Shown: positions 24,175 to 36,017 of the stretch, piece after piece
How positions within the stretch are numbered: position 1 is the stretch's first letter
Layout of the letters: every line of letters begins with the position of its first letter
Source of the DNA: Botrytis cinerea B05.10
Lineage: Eukaryota; Ascomycota; Leotiomycetes; Helotiales; Sclerotiniaceae
NCBI RefSeq assembly: GCF_000143535.2
Contig: NC_037310.1
Coordinates: 3,720,001-3,784,000 of the forward strand
Length of the DNA stretch: 64,000 bases
Reading direction: 5' to 3'
Notes under the pieces: generated by a model
Seen by the model: only the letters and a program-made list of their open reading frames with translations
What the model was told of the DNA's origin: nothing
Database searches by the model: none
Position numbers and translations under genes: made by a program

Positions 24175-25500
24175 ATGGCGTTCTCAACCTTAGAATCGAT
24201 TTCGTTGCTCAATGTTGATTCCAAGCAAATGTCTACGTGCCTATGGCGAAACTTCCTCGTTTTTATTGTTTGTGCTATTTCAAGAGTGAGAACACTGTGA
24301 TAAATGAAGGGCGTGGTCTGAAGTGCTAACTTGACGTTAGAATGTTATCGTTTGGACTTATCGATTATTTTTCCACCCATTATCCAGATATCCAGATGGT
24401 CAGCTCCTGTTAACACGACCGAACGCTGTAGATACCTCGGATATGATGTGATGGGCGAGTTTAGGTTCAGGCAGTCTTTTGAACTTCAGAAGAACTCAAA
24501 AACGATTTTCTTATCAAGGCAGTCGAAGTCACGAGTGTGAAACCCGGCGTTTACGTCCAGTATCCGGACGGCTAAGATGCGCGAGAGATACCTTGAGCTC
24601 ATGGCTGGACTGGTTCGAGCCAGAATAGCTTTAGGAAAGGGTCCCCACCAAGATTTGTTTTCTTTTGTTGTTGATGCCAAAGATCCGGGCACTGGGAAGG
24701 AATTCTCTGAGAACGAACTGTGGGCTGAGAGTCGATTCCTTCTCATAGCAGGTCAGTTGATTTTAATTTTTCAATCTCTGAAAACCACTACCATAAACCA
24801 AACAAAATAAGCGCCGATACAACTTCCACTGCTCTGACAGCATTGTTCTTTTACCTCTTCCGAAACAAAGCTTGCGACGGGAAACTTGTAGCAGAAATCC
24901 GAAAAACCTTTGACTCGGTCTCGGAAATCCAAACGGGGCCAAGACTTGCACAATGGCATTATCTGAGAGCATGCACTGATGAATCGATGAGGATGTCACC
25001 ACCTATTAGCAGCACCCTCTGGCGTACGATCAGTGCCGCAGATGGCGTTTGGATAGATGGCAACTATATATCTAAAGGTGTCGATATCGGAGTCTCCCCG
25101 TATGCTTCTCATCACATTGGGGAGATCTTTCCAGATTCATACAAATTGAAGCCAGATCGCTGGATTGAATCGCCGGAAAACAGCAGCGAAGCGGTCGAAA
25201 AAGCTCGAGCAGCAGTTGGTCCCTTCTCAATTGGCACGAGAGCTTGTGCAGGCAGAACAATGGCTTACACTGAAATCAGTAATACTATAGCAAGAACACT
25301 TTGAGCCCTGGGTATTGAGCCTACGGAGAGATCACTGGGTAGGATGGTTGAAGGGATTGAGGGGTCTGGCAAAGGCTACGATCGCACGGGAGAATTTCAA
25401 CTCAAGGATCACATCCCGTGTTGCAACAATGGGCCATACTTGGGGTTTCAATTACGTCAAAAGCAGTCATAAATGTTTAGTTGCCGGTAGCTTCGGGGGA
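24175..25500 (+). pseudogene. Cytochrome P450 relic with internal deletion, frameshift and stops
   Basis: Pieces of one microsomal P450 occur in order. An ATG at 24175 opens a hydrophobic anchor (MAFSTLESISLLN) that runs over a small intron into YRLFFHPLSRYPD, the usual post-anchor motif. The middle (roughly 100 or more residues, including the C-helix) is missing. Then come LGYDVMGEFRFRQSFELQ, a frameshift near 24495 into FLIKAVEV, and a stop TAA at about 24573. From 24577 a long in-frame stretch has the I-helix GADTTS (spliced), the K-helix ESMR, the KPDRW motif and the heme loop PFSIGTRACAG. A TGA at about 25303, where related proteins have Trp, cuts off the tail, which continues readable as FQLKDHIPC. 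It is not expected to make an active enzyme. Confidence 0.85.
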
Positions 25501-25509
25501 GAATAAATA

Positions 25510-27168
25510 GTGTCTAACTTTTTTATTATTTTGCGAGAGTTCTCTATGCTCATTGATACGTTAGACCTTTGTCATACGAACTAATCCTTGACTTCAAAAG
25601 CAGTGAGACAAAAATTAGGGCATGTATCTCCGTAAGTAGTGAGTTTAGAGGTGTAAGATATGAGGCATGTTAATACTTTGTTTATTATCTTGTTGTTTAT
25701 GCAATGGTGGGGGGAGGGGGGGCGGCGGACTAATGAATTCTGACTTAAGCTCGAAATATATTGGTCATAAACACATCACGAAAGCTTTTTACCGAGGGAC
25801 TGCTCGTGTTTGTGAAATCTTATGGTTCACTCACACCACTACCTTATTAATTGTTGTATCAGGGTTGGCTAGAGTTTGTGCGTCAAAGAGGCGTAAGTGG
25901 GACAGTGTAAGCCTGGCACGAAACCCGCGTTTAGATAATATATTACACGATACTACCTCACTACCACTTCACTATATACGCGTCGTCAGCGTCCTTTGTA
26001 TCCTTGAAATTGCGGTTACATCGCATATCCACCTTCCCATCCGCGCGAATGCAGCAAGAAACGGTTTTCTGTATTGCCCTTTTGGTAGAGGGTGTGGTAG
26101 AAAATATGCAACATTACATTAATAGCGCTAATTGAAGTAATCCTGGTAATTTAGTGTGTAATGCTGACCCTCGAAGATGTGATTGATTATCTTGCAGGAA
26201 CGAGATCAACCTGGAGCTCCCCCGCTGTAATGAGGTATCTTAGAGATGCAAGAATGCGGCAGAGCCAGATAGCTTGAATCCCCTGTAGTGGCAAAATTGC
26301 TATTACGGATGAAAAGAGGTTCAATGTGAGTCCTTGTGCAAATTTTCAATATAACATTAACTGTCTATTTGTGATGAAGGAATCGGGTTGTTTATTAGTA
26401 ACAAATATGTTGATATCATGATATCATCGTGAGAATGATAAAGTCAATATAGTACTATGGTTCACACTGTTGTAAAAGCTAGGACTACGAAACCGATATG
26501 CTAGGGTGCCAAGGCACTAGCGCAAGCGCCATCACGGTCACATGATCATATCACGACAAAATAGAATCAAGATTTCTGTGATATATTTTTCTACATACGA
26601 AAGTAAGCGCTACCGAAAGAGCTAGTCTCTTTGCATTGGAAACATGTTGGTGATTGTAATGAAGAATCGAAAGACATTGGTGATTTTAGAACCTTGCTTC
26701 ATAATCTACCATTGCTCATGTACTTGCCAGGCCGACCACTAGGATGTTCCGCCGACCATCTTTCGATGCTGCATTATGTAGCATTCAGTGGCGCATAAGC
26801 ACTAATAATACATCAACCCGAAAATGGTTTCAGAACCACAGGCCGCTCCAACCACTTGCCGAATAATCACTCGGGCACAAACCGAATACCCCTCATACTG
26901 CGCCGCTTCAACAACCCTGCAATCAAGAATTGTTCGACACTTCGGTTCAAAATGATTCTATGAATAGGTATAGATTAGTTCACATTGCAACGTCCGAGGC
27001 AGTTGGTAACAAACACCGGTTTTCGATTAGGTCCGCAAGCAGCGAGCTTTTACATCCCATTCAGCGTTCGTTTCTTACACTTGCTCCTTTCTTTAGCTAC
27101 CTTTCTATTGCAACACTTCGCCTATAGACATCGGAGTAGCCCTGTTTCTGGAAAGCTAAATCAACACA
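25510..27168. other. Intergenic region between P450 relic and intact P450
   Basis: About 1.65 kb with no supportable gene. A G-rich run sits at 25708-25730. The frame at 25667-26122 (151 codons) has no recognisable features. The P450 promoter should lie in the last few hundred bases. Confidence 0.5.
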
Positions 27169-28964
27169 ATGGGGAACTTAGCTGAGGTGATTTACGCTCA
27201 CGGGCTGCTGGCCGTCTCACTTACTGCAATTGTATACGTATGTTCTTCTGCGCGTAGGTGACTATACAAAGCGTTGACTAGATCATGTAGTTGTTTGCGG
27301 AAGCTATCTACAATATTTACTTTCATCCATTGGCCAATGTTCCAGGTCCATTCTGGTGCAAAGTCTCGGGTTGGCCTTCTTGCTATCAAGCATCGACCGG
27401 GTATCGTCATATTTGGATTTGGCAAAATCACGAGATTTACGGTCAATTAAGATATAATCCTTCGTTCATCACCATCTACTGACCAGTACAAGGTGACAGA
27501 TTTCGTTATCGACCAGATGGAGTCCTGGTAGCCACCCCCAAGGGGTACCGTGAAATTTACAATTCCAAGGCGAATGTGAAGAAGGCCAAGTGGTACGAGG
27601 TCTGGCGGAGAAACAATGAAGATTATAATGCGTTAAATACGACCGACCCTCACAAACATATGGTGCTGCGAAGGCCCTTAAATAGCGCCTTCTCAGAAAA
27701 ATCGTTGCGTTCGTCAGAGCCCTTCATTATCAAAAATGTTGACCGCTGGATTGAACTCATGCTAGATGGTAAAAAGACCGAAGGCACAACTGAGTGGGCG
27801 ACACCGAAGAATCTGGGCGGTGAATGGGTTGACTACCTTGTTTTTGACATACTAGGCGATCTGTGTTTTGGAAAGTCTTTTGAGACAATAGAACCCAAAG
27901 AAAACCCACTTCGTCAGATTCCACATATCATTGGCGAATATTTACAGTTCATGTATCCGGTAAGAGAATACCATCCACCATTGAATAAGGGCGACACCAA
28001 CCTATTTGCTCCGTAGATCTCGAATTCGCCCTTTCTTAGCACATGGGTTTGGTTCAAGCCTCGCGGCATTGATAAGTTACTCGCTATGGTTACTCCGAAG
28101 CCTGTGATCAATTTCTATAAATTTCTAGAAACATGCGTAGAAGAGCGTGAGAAGCAAGAGCAGAGCACAGAAAAAAATAGGCCGGAGAATGAACGGAAAG
28201 ATATGTTCCACTATTTGTTCCAGGCAAAAGACTCTGAGACTGGCGCTCCCGCCTTCAATCATACCGAACTCGTCGCGACAGCCAATCTTCTAGTAACAGC
28301 TGGCTCAGATACTACTGCCACTGCTCTTTGTAGCGCATTTTTTCACTTAACACGAAACTTGCATATCTACGAAAAGCTTGCGAAAGAGATACGAGTCACC
28401 TTCTCTTCAGCCGACGATATCCGCTCTGGTATATCTCTTTCCAACTGCCAGTATCTGCAAGCCTGTTGTCTTGAGGCTATGCGAATGTCACCAAGTGGAC
28501 CATCCGAGCTTCTACGCCAAGTCCTTCCCGGTGGTGCTGAAGTTGACGGTCACTGGTATCCAGAAAACACTCTGATCGGTGTCCCAAGCTACTCATTACA
28601 CCACCACCAGGAGACATTCAAAGATCCATTCGTCTTTCGACCAGAGCGCTGGATAGAAAATGAGGAACTAGGCATCTCTGCCGAGAATGTTGCCGCTCTC
28701 CAAGAATCATTCAAACCTTTTTCTATCGGTCCTGGCCAGTGTCCTGGTAAGAATATTGCTTTGCTTGAGATGTATGTGACTTTGGGTAGGACGATTTATG
28801 GTTGCGATGTTCGTCGACCAGTTGATGATATATCGAACCGTGGATCTGGTAGACCTGAGTATATTTGGGGACGGAGAAATAAAAACCAGTATCAAGTTGT
28901 CGACGCCTTTCTTGCTCTGAGAAATGGACCAGTAGTTCAGCTTCGTCGAAGAGAAACTTCATGA
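27169..28964 (+). CDS. Cytochrome P450 monooxygenase
   Basis: Heme-thiolate monooxygenase, probably ER-bound, substrate unknown. Four exons, 27169-27237, 27291-27441, 27493-27959 and 28017-28964, give 544 residues; introns are 53, 51 and 57 bp. The N-terminus is a hydrophobic anchor followed by IYNIYFHPLANVPGPF. RYRPDGVLVATPKGYREIYN and VFDILGDLCFGKSFE are typical core motifs. Exon 4 has the I-helix AGSDTTA, the K-helix EAMR, FRPERW, and the heme loop FSIGPGQCPGK with Cys471. The 3' border of intron 3 (CCGTAG) was preferred to a nearby TTAG because only it keeps frame and gives the usual NSPFLSTWVW sequence. It lies between a P450 relic and an alpha/beta hydrolase gene, a grouping seen in secondary-metabolite or detoxification loci, but no core biosynthetic enzyme is in the window. 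Confidence 0.93.
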
Positions 28965-29789
28965 GCGATTCGGAGATTCGGTTTGTTGGTGAAATCGGGC
29001 AGTGTTTACGCTATATGTCAATGCCATTATGAGATCTCCATTCTTTCCCTTCACAATTTTTATGAAATTCCGGATTATTTTGCTTGAAAGTACTCATAAA
29101 GGGCTTAACCTATATGGATGTTGAAGTGGAGAGCTTGGCATTCCACAGCCATTTCCGACGCTCCCACTCCCACTCCCAATTTATCCAACTGCCAACTGTT
29201 ATATTGGCTATCCAGACTGTCGGGACAGTGGCGTGGATGTTGTCATTTCAAACGGCAAAATATAAACGACTGAGCATGGTTCATCCACACCGCAGTTCTG
29301 TAGCTAAGCAATTTAGGATCACCCGAACCTCAATCATTCCAACGCACGAAATGTACGGGGACATTAGTAGATGCACAGATAAGCCTTTCCGGACTGAAGC
29401 CGGAAATGGTCTGCGGAAAAGTCCACAAATGGGGAAGGCCATATTAGGGGTGAGATCTAACAGCGGCGCAGCACTTGATTGTTGCATACATTTCGCCAGA
29501 AATGATATGGTGGGGTAATATTTGAGGGACGTTGAACATACTCTCATCATTCACCAATTGATCATATGGACGCTTTACCGCATTAGGCATGGGCTTAAGC
29601 TCACCTGAGTGAATACATGGTACACAATCGTTTGTTAAATTCTGCCGTTTCCATTTGGATACAGTGCAAAATAACTGTTACTTAAGTTGGTGCAGAAGAA
29701 TTCAAGAATTCCCAACGTATATTATCGTCCATACGGTCATCGCTGTGCTTTGTTCATCAATTATCCTGTATCAGCTTCCAAAAGTCAAC
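28965..29789. other. Intergenic spacer
   Basis: Between the P450 stop and the hydrolase ATG. The frame continuing upstream of 29790 back to 29655 is open but has no ATG. The hydrophobic segment it encodes (about 29720-29775) could be an unannotated anchor if an upstream exon exists. Confidence 0.4.
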
Positions 29790-31286
29790 ATGGCATCAGA
29801 TGAAGACAAAGAGGCTGTGAAAAAGCTTATGAGCTGGACACAGAAGTTCAGAAAGGACAAGAATCATCTCTTTTATGCTCCAATATCACAGCAACAAGCT
29901 ATCACAACGGCTGACCAGCCAGCTAATGGACCAGTTTGGGCCAGTAGGACAATTCTACCAGCTCCGGAAGATGATTCCATTATCACTGCCATCACCGAGG
30001 CAATTTATGATCTTGATGACGGTTCTTGCACAGACTTAGTTGCTACATTAGCTGATGTCCAGGTACAGTGGAGCGGGTTTCGATCCGGAGTTGGTAAACG
30101 CGAGAAGGAGCCGAACATTAGTGAGAGAGACAAGTACAAAGGTCTCATGAAAGATACACGATCCAAGACAACCATTCTATACGTTCATGGGGGACTCAAC
30201 TAGTAAGCCCAGTCATACCCAGAGAAGATGCGTGAAAGTTAACCTTCGATTATCCAGCTCCGGAGGACCAGCTTCTGTACGTGCAGTTACATCAACTCTA
30301 GCTCAACTTACCAAAGGCCGCTGTCTTGTTCTCGAACAACGACTGGCTCCTCAGAACCCTTTCCCTGCACCTTTGATCGATCTTTTGGTAGCATACCTAT
30401 CACTCCTCTACCCACCTAAGGATGCTTTTCACGAAGCAATCAACCCTGAGGATATTGTGATCGCGGGAGAAAGCAGTGGAGGTAACCTATGTCTTGATTT
30501 TCTCCTTTTGCTTCAAAATTTCCAACAGAGAAAGCCCCGCATCAGCTTTCACGGCCGTTGTGTTTCAATCCCATATCCTGCCGGTTTTGCGACCTTCTGT
30601 GCTCAAGGTGATGCCACGATGTCTTTGTATGTATATTTCTTTTCATTGTTGGATTTGTAGTAAGAGATTCTAATGTAAAAAATTGAACTAGCCCATCATA
30701 TGCGCAGAATAAAAAATACGACATCATAGACGACATTCACCCAACACTCAGCGATACTATAACGCCGGATCCTATCTGGCCTAGCACGCCTCCGAGGTCA
30801 CATATTTACTCTCCTTCGACGAACCTAATAACACATCCTTTGATCAGCCCGGTTTCCTCCAAGTCATGGCCTTCCATCAAGCCACCGCCAATGTTTTTTG
30901 CCTATGGCCAGGAGCGTATGCTCGATGAAGGAAGGTTCATGGCCAAGCAAGCTTTCAAAGCCGGTGCTTCAATACAATTTCATCAATATAACGCGCTTCC
31001 TCATATATTTGCATTTATCGCACAAATACCTCAGTCAGCTCACCTCTTTACTCAATGGGCGCAGTTCTGTCGAAAATGTGTTGAAGAGCCCCATAAGATA
31101 GATTCCAGTCGATATTATGTTCACGAACCTGTGATGGGTCCACCTGGTTTCAAGACTATCCTTCGCGATATTAGTGATGAGAAGCAATTCACGGATTTGG
31201 AGTATGAAGAGGTACTAAAATTGATGGATGGGAATAAAACGAAGATGAAGGTTTGGAACGGACCAAAAACGAAGTCATCATTGTAA
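29790..31286 (+). CDS. Alpha/beta hydrolase (hormone-sensitive-lipase/esterase type)
   Basis: Serine hydrolase of the fungal alpha/beta-hydrolase_3 group; substrate unknown. Three exons, 29790-30202, 30258-30626 and 30692-31286, give 458 residues; introns are 55 and 65 bp. The oxyanion-hole motif ILYVHGGLNY spans the first junction. RLAPQNPFPAPLIDLLVAYL is the conserved helix region. The nucleophile elbow is IAGESSGGN (Ser near residue 211). A late His in QYNALPHIFAF fits the catalytic His of the family, with the acid in the preceding FAYGQERMLDEG region. The start is the first in-frame ATG. An upstream in-frame hydrophobic stretch hints at a possible N-terminal extension. It follows the intact P450 on the same strand about 0.8 kb downstream and may be co-regulated. 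Confidence 0.88.
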
Positions 31287-31840
31287 ATTAGATGGGATTT
31301 CAGAATCTTATTTTCCTCCATTGTTAGCCCACTGGTCACTATAGTCAAACAATGCTATGTAGCTACTTCTCTAAGGGATATTAGCCCAAAATCTCAAGAC
31401 TTTTTCAAAAAGCCCACCAAGTTGCCCACCAAGTTGCCCATGATGAGTCTAATATGACTAGGACTAATGCTACGTGATAACCTTTGCTTCACAGAAGCCG
31501 ATGTCATCAATCGCGTAGAAACGCTAGAGAGAATGGAGTATACGTATTTATCGCATTAAAGGTCAGCAATATAGATAGAAAACCCGACCAAAGGTTCAAT
31601 GAGTTGAAAGAGTGATTTCACAAGCCAAATACAATTTTTAAGTATACATAAGATGAGGAAACGATAGGATGATGATATGAGATGAGATGAGATTCCATTT
31701 CGTTAACGCGTTTCTTTTTTGCTTGCTTACTGTAAACTCGATTAGAAAAATCAGCCAAGGAGAAGTGCAATTTATGATCGGCTTGAACTCCAATGCCATC
31801 TCTCAAGGAGCCAACTATTCATTCATTCTTCGCCAACCCT
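31287..31840. other. Intergenic spacer between convergent genes
   Basis: No gene seen. A short tandem repeat CCCACCAAGTTG occurs near 31411-31440, and an ATGAGATGAGATGAG run occurs near 31675. Confidence 0.6.
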
Positions 31841-32407
31841 CTATATGACCTTTACAAATTGCCAAGTAGTTCCTCCAGTTTCGGTCTCAACCAGCTCGTT
31901 CAATCCATCACCATTCCTTTTGATATCCATCTTCCAAAGTTTGGACCAATGTCTTGTCAACAGCAGATAGTCTCCGTCCGGATGTTTTCTCACACAGAAA
32001 GATTCATAATCCTTATGGCGAGTGGCTTTAGCATAGAACTTCCCACGCCCGTCGTGTCCTATATATGTTCCCGATATGCAGTTGCGAAACCCAAGCCAGC
32101 CGTCCTTCTCGACGCAAACCCAATGGCAACCTCCCATCCCGCTATCGGGTTTTAGTTGTAAATTGCCATCTTCGAGGGTAATCATTTTCCCATAGCCTCG
32201 TTTGCGGATCATAAATATTCCTCCAGGCTCAGGCACTGCATTGTCGATGGTTTTGCCGAAATAATCATCGATGGAGGAATGTGTAGGGGTAAGTATCGGG
32301 GATGTTGAAGTTGTTGGAGTTGTGTCATCTTTCTCAAATACATCGCTCATCTCGGGCATCTTGAAAGGCATCTTCAAAGGCATATTCAAAGGCATATTCA
32401 GAGGCAT
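31841..32407 (-). CDS. Small fascin-like (actin-crosslinking beta-trefoil) protein
   Basis: Intronless frame of 188 residues. The first 20 residues are a short internal repeat (MPLN, MPLN, MPLK, MPFK, MPEM) encoded by tandem DNA repeats, followed by a Thr/Ser-rich linker. The rest (about 65-188) looks like a single beta-trefoil of the fascin/actin-crosslinking type: FMIRKRGYGKMITLEDGNL, CHWVCVEKDGWLGFRN, SGTYIGHDGRGKFYA, and YLLLTRHWSKLWKMDI. These GxxLxxxxxxGxLxL-like turns with Trp at regular spacing are the basis for the call. Several in-frame Met codons at the repeat make the exact start uncertain (32407 or 12-36 bp inside). The molecular role is unknown. It is convergent with the hydrolase gene. 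Confidence 0.75.
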   Translation of the reverse strand: MPLNMPLNMPLKMPFKMPEMSDVFEKDDTTPTTSTSPILTPTHSSIDDYFGKTIDNAVPEPGGIFMIRKRGYGKMITLEDGNLQLKPDSGMGGCHWVCVEKDGWLGFRNCISGTYIGHDGRGKFYAKATRHKDYESFCVRKHPDGDYLLLTRHWSKLWKMDIKRNGDGLNELVETETGGTTWQFVKVI

Positions 32408-34299
32408 AATTCAGGCTGAGAAGAATGTTTGCTTCGATTGTATACGAAGAAGTTTGGCTGACGAGGCGAATCAGGTTGGGTTTTGAACGATGGAGCTATC
32501 GATAAAATGAACGTTAGAAAGACATACACACAAATCATAGACCTCCAAATGTAATCGGCTTGTAATCAGGGCAACGCACACAGCAAACAGAGTAGCTCCC
32601 AGCACGACTGACGTAAACGATGCTCTGCTCGATCATATGTGATAACACAGTTGGCGCCACAGAAATTGAATCGGATTTTGTTCAATTAAGAAACAAGAAT
32701 TAATTAGTTCTCTTTATCTAAATATATAGCTAATGAGGTATTAGAAAGAATAAAATTTCATACATTAAGCAAAAAGAATCAATCAGCATATTCTTTTATT
32801 GTTCACCCCTCCAACTTCTATAAGAAATGGAATACAAGATAAACACATCAGTTTCGTAGTGATGTAACCATACTCTTGTCCAACAACGACTACCTGCATG
32901 ATATGCAACACCAATAGAAGCCTTCATTTTTTAGATAAAAGTTGGTGTTGTCACCGTGGACATCCAATTGGTACCACCAAAACAATTCCAGCGAATACCA
33001 GTGAGGAAAGGATCAAGAAGGAATTTGATCGACAGATCAACCTATCTATACTTTGGCTGGTAAATGTTCAAGATTCTGATTGGGAGTTTAGCTGGAATAC
33101 GTGACTCGTACCAGAGAGGAAATGGTGATAAATAACACTCGTGACTTGTGGTGGTGTTCGCCAATCCAAACATGACAAACGCAATCCTCACTTATCACTC
33201 ATCAATCCCCCACGGAAAATGAATCTCTATCTCCGCCCCTTCTCTTCCCAGGTTATGTATCTAAAAAAAAATAGACTTCTACTTTATTAGCTACCAACAA
33301 TCATCCTCAATACACCCCCCTATCCTAGCCCTAGCCCAAATCCATCTATTATATGACCCCGCCTTCCCCACCCAACCTACAAACCGAACCCCATCAATTA
33401 CAATTGTAATAAAAAGGCTAATCATTCGCATCTCTTTGGAATAAACCCTTACCTCACATCGCCTATTATTATCCTCTCATTTCCTCACTTCATCACACCA
33501 AATTAAACCATAGCACACACACCACCACCAAAACTAATAATTTTAAATCGAATATTAGGAAAGAAGCGAAAGAAGAAAATTAAGTAATATTAATATATTT
33601 ATTCTCTAATAGAGATGAATAGATCTTTTAAAGATTTCTCTTCTCTTTAGCTTTCTTATTCTAGTTATTTAATCTCTATTAATATGCTCTAGTATATGAC
33701 CTTAATATAACAAATATTAATAAATATATAAATGAGTCTTTTTGAATTAAAGTTAGAAATGCATTATAGAACAGTCGATAATCAAGAAATGTTATATTAG
33801 AAGTAAGATATATTAGTATATTACTTAAAATTGTATACATTTCAATACAAATGATATTATAGTAGTAAAATTATACTCTTTTTTCATAGAGATAAACTTT
33901 TTATAGACTCTTTCCAACAACCGATAGTAATTTCGAAAGAGTTCTGTCAGTATAGTTGGGAATGCAATGCAATGACAACACCCCAATATGGTTCGCTTAC
34001 AACATGTGTGAACATTCATCCCCGCACGCGGGGTGACGCTAGGCATGTTCCGATGCAAGCCAGTGAACTGTGGAGCAATTGGTACGGAATGACGTCTCAT
34101 TATCTTTTTGGATTAAGGAACCGTTGCGGTTGAGACAGAATCTCTGCAGGTATCAAACTTCATCCAAGCATATGAGGTACTGGCAGGACATTCATATTGA
34201 TGGCATACGAGAGGGATGCTGCTTACATGTAAACAAATACTCTCTTTTCTATTAATCACAGATTTTTTCTTTTAAAACATCTCATATCGTATTTCAGAC
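32408..34299. other. AT-rich gene-poor region
   Basis: About 1.9 kb without a supportable gene. The stretch 33540-33950 is strongly AT-rich (many ATTA/TATT words), as often seen in decayed repeat DNA of fungi. Confidence 0.6.
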
Positions 34300-35190
34300 A
34301 TGGCAACCCCAATAACAGTCGGCGCGATCGGTGCGACTGGCAACACTGGTCAAACAGTGGTCAATGGCTTGCTTGCTTCGTCGATAAATTTGGAACGTCA
34401 ACGGCCACTCACTCCATGTGTGGCTTAAGGGGTGTACTATACTGATAGCTTTGTGTAGGTCATCATATTCTTTACACGACAGTCCTCTGTAAATAGTCTC
34501 GCCAATCAACAACTCGAGCATAGAGGCGTCCGTATTGCTGGTTATGACTTGACCAATCCCAAACAACCCTGGTTGATCGTTTAAAAGATATTGATATACT
34601 CATCTCCTGTATCACTTGGGAGCATTTGGAGCACCAGACTCCATGGATTGAGACTGCGAAGGAAGCAGGTGTGAAGCGGTTTATGCCTTCAGAGTGACTT
34701 GTCCCTGAAACAAAAGGAGTCATCGATATCAAGGATGAGGTATTATTTCCCACAGCACAGCAGAATGCCATGACTAACGCTACATACCAGAAACTCGAAA
34801 TCCTCGCTGCGATTTAGCGAGCGCATCTACCACCACACCGTTATTGACTTGGGTTGCTGATACCAGGCTTTCGCCCCTAAAGTTCCATCAGGTAGATCGG
34901 ATCATGGGCATGGCGGGTATTGGAATATACGTTGCCAATATAATAGCAGACCCTCGAATTCTGAACCGTCGCGTGCTCGCATACACTGAGGTATTGAATA
35001 TAAATGAGATCTGGGACGTGATGGCCACAATCTAGTGAAAAAACACCACCGAAAAACTACGTGCGTCGATTCTTTAGTTTTCACAGTATTTAGTCAATAT
35101 GTCTGATTGTACAATCATTTTACTAATTTAAAATTTTACAGCTGAGCGAAATAGAGACCAAGGAGATCATTAAGACGTGGTATTGATCAA
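34300..35190 (+). pseudogene. NmrA-like / isoflavone-reductase-like gene relic
   Basis: Fragments of one NAD(P)-binding NmrA-family oxidoreductase appear in order but in several frames. MATPITVGAIGATGNTGQTV (34300) is the Rossmann-fold start. NSLANQQLEHRGVRIAGYDL follows, then, after a frameshift near 34575, KDIDILISCITWEHLEHQTP, then TAKEAGVKRFMPSE with a TGA where relatives have Trp. IDLGC follows with a TGA again at an expected Trp (about 34850), then YQAFAPKVPSG. In another frame come IYVANIIADPRILNRRVL, NINEIWDVMATI with a stop, then SEKTPPKNYV and LSEIETKEIIKTW. With at least three stops and two shifts it cannot make a full protein. Similar proteins are about 300-320 residues, so nearly the whole length is represented. 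Confidence 0.8.
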
Positions 35191-35970
35191 TTACAGCTCA
35201 TACACATTTTCTTGCCTCTACTATTGAGTCAAGAACCAGAACTATAAAATATAGATAAATATGCATTCATATCTACTCTCTCACAGTTAATAGAATAGTT
35301 TATAACCATTTATACAATTACTCATAACAATTTACGTCATACCTAGTACATCATTCACACCTTGTATATTTCCCATTCTCATCCTCATCTCTTCACCTCT
35401 TCACCTCTTCACCTCTTCACCTCTTCACCTCTTCACCGAATATCCAGTAAATAATACAATACGATCTACTCATTAAATTCAAACCGCTCAACTTTAAAAC
35501 CTACAAGGAAACCACACACAAAAGAAAACCTCTCATCCGCATACATCTCATCTACTAACGCAATCGATTCTACTCAATTAATGTCAACAGGATACTCTGC
35601 ATATAAGTATAAGTATGAATACAAGATAAAAATACAATGTTTATGAGTACAAGTACAACGAAATGACCAGTTCCCACGCATCTCTATATTTACTCCAAAT
35701 CTTTTTTCCTTCATCTTCTTCACATCTCAATAGTATATGAATCATCTTTCTCTTTCCATTCCGCGCCCATCCAAGCACTCTCTCCCTCTCTATCTACCCA
35801 CCCCCTCTCAAACCCCATGAATCCCACCCAACATCCCAAAATAGAAAATCCCAAAATAGAATTCCCCAATCCATTCACTTACCACCTATCACTTACCTCC
35901 TACTCATCTCTAAGAAAAGTAAATCTCTCTCTCTTCTTTTCTCTTCACTATTAGAATATATATATATATA
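35191..35970. other. Repeat-rich spacer before the transposon
   Basis: No gene seen. Contains an 8-bp tandem repeat at 35389-35436 and a TA run directly at the transposon insertion site (35955-35970). Confidence 0.6.
35389..35436. repeat. Tandem repeat, unit CTCTTCAC
   Basis: About six copies of an 8-bp unit (CTCTTCAC) in head-to-tail order. Confidence 0.9.
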
Positions 35971-36017
35971 ACGTAACGTATGGGGAACTCGGACATATGG
36001 GGAACTCGGACACTTTT
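35971..36017 (+). repeat. Left terminal inverted repeat
   Basis: Exact inverted match to 37778-37824. Contains the tandem 17-bp units at 35980-35996 and 35997-36013, probable transposase binding sites. Confidence 0.95.

Noticed and set aside
29655..29789. Upstream extension of the alpha/beta hydrolase with a hydrophobic segment
   Set aside because: There is no ATG in the extension. I kept the start at 29790 but noted the possibility.
24175..35190. Repeat-induced point mutation as cause of the relic stops
   Set aside because: Several stops are TGG to TGA. The changed C on the opposite strand is followed by C, not A, so it is not the CpA context typical of RIP, and indels also occur.
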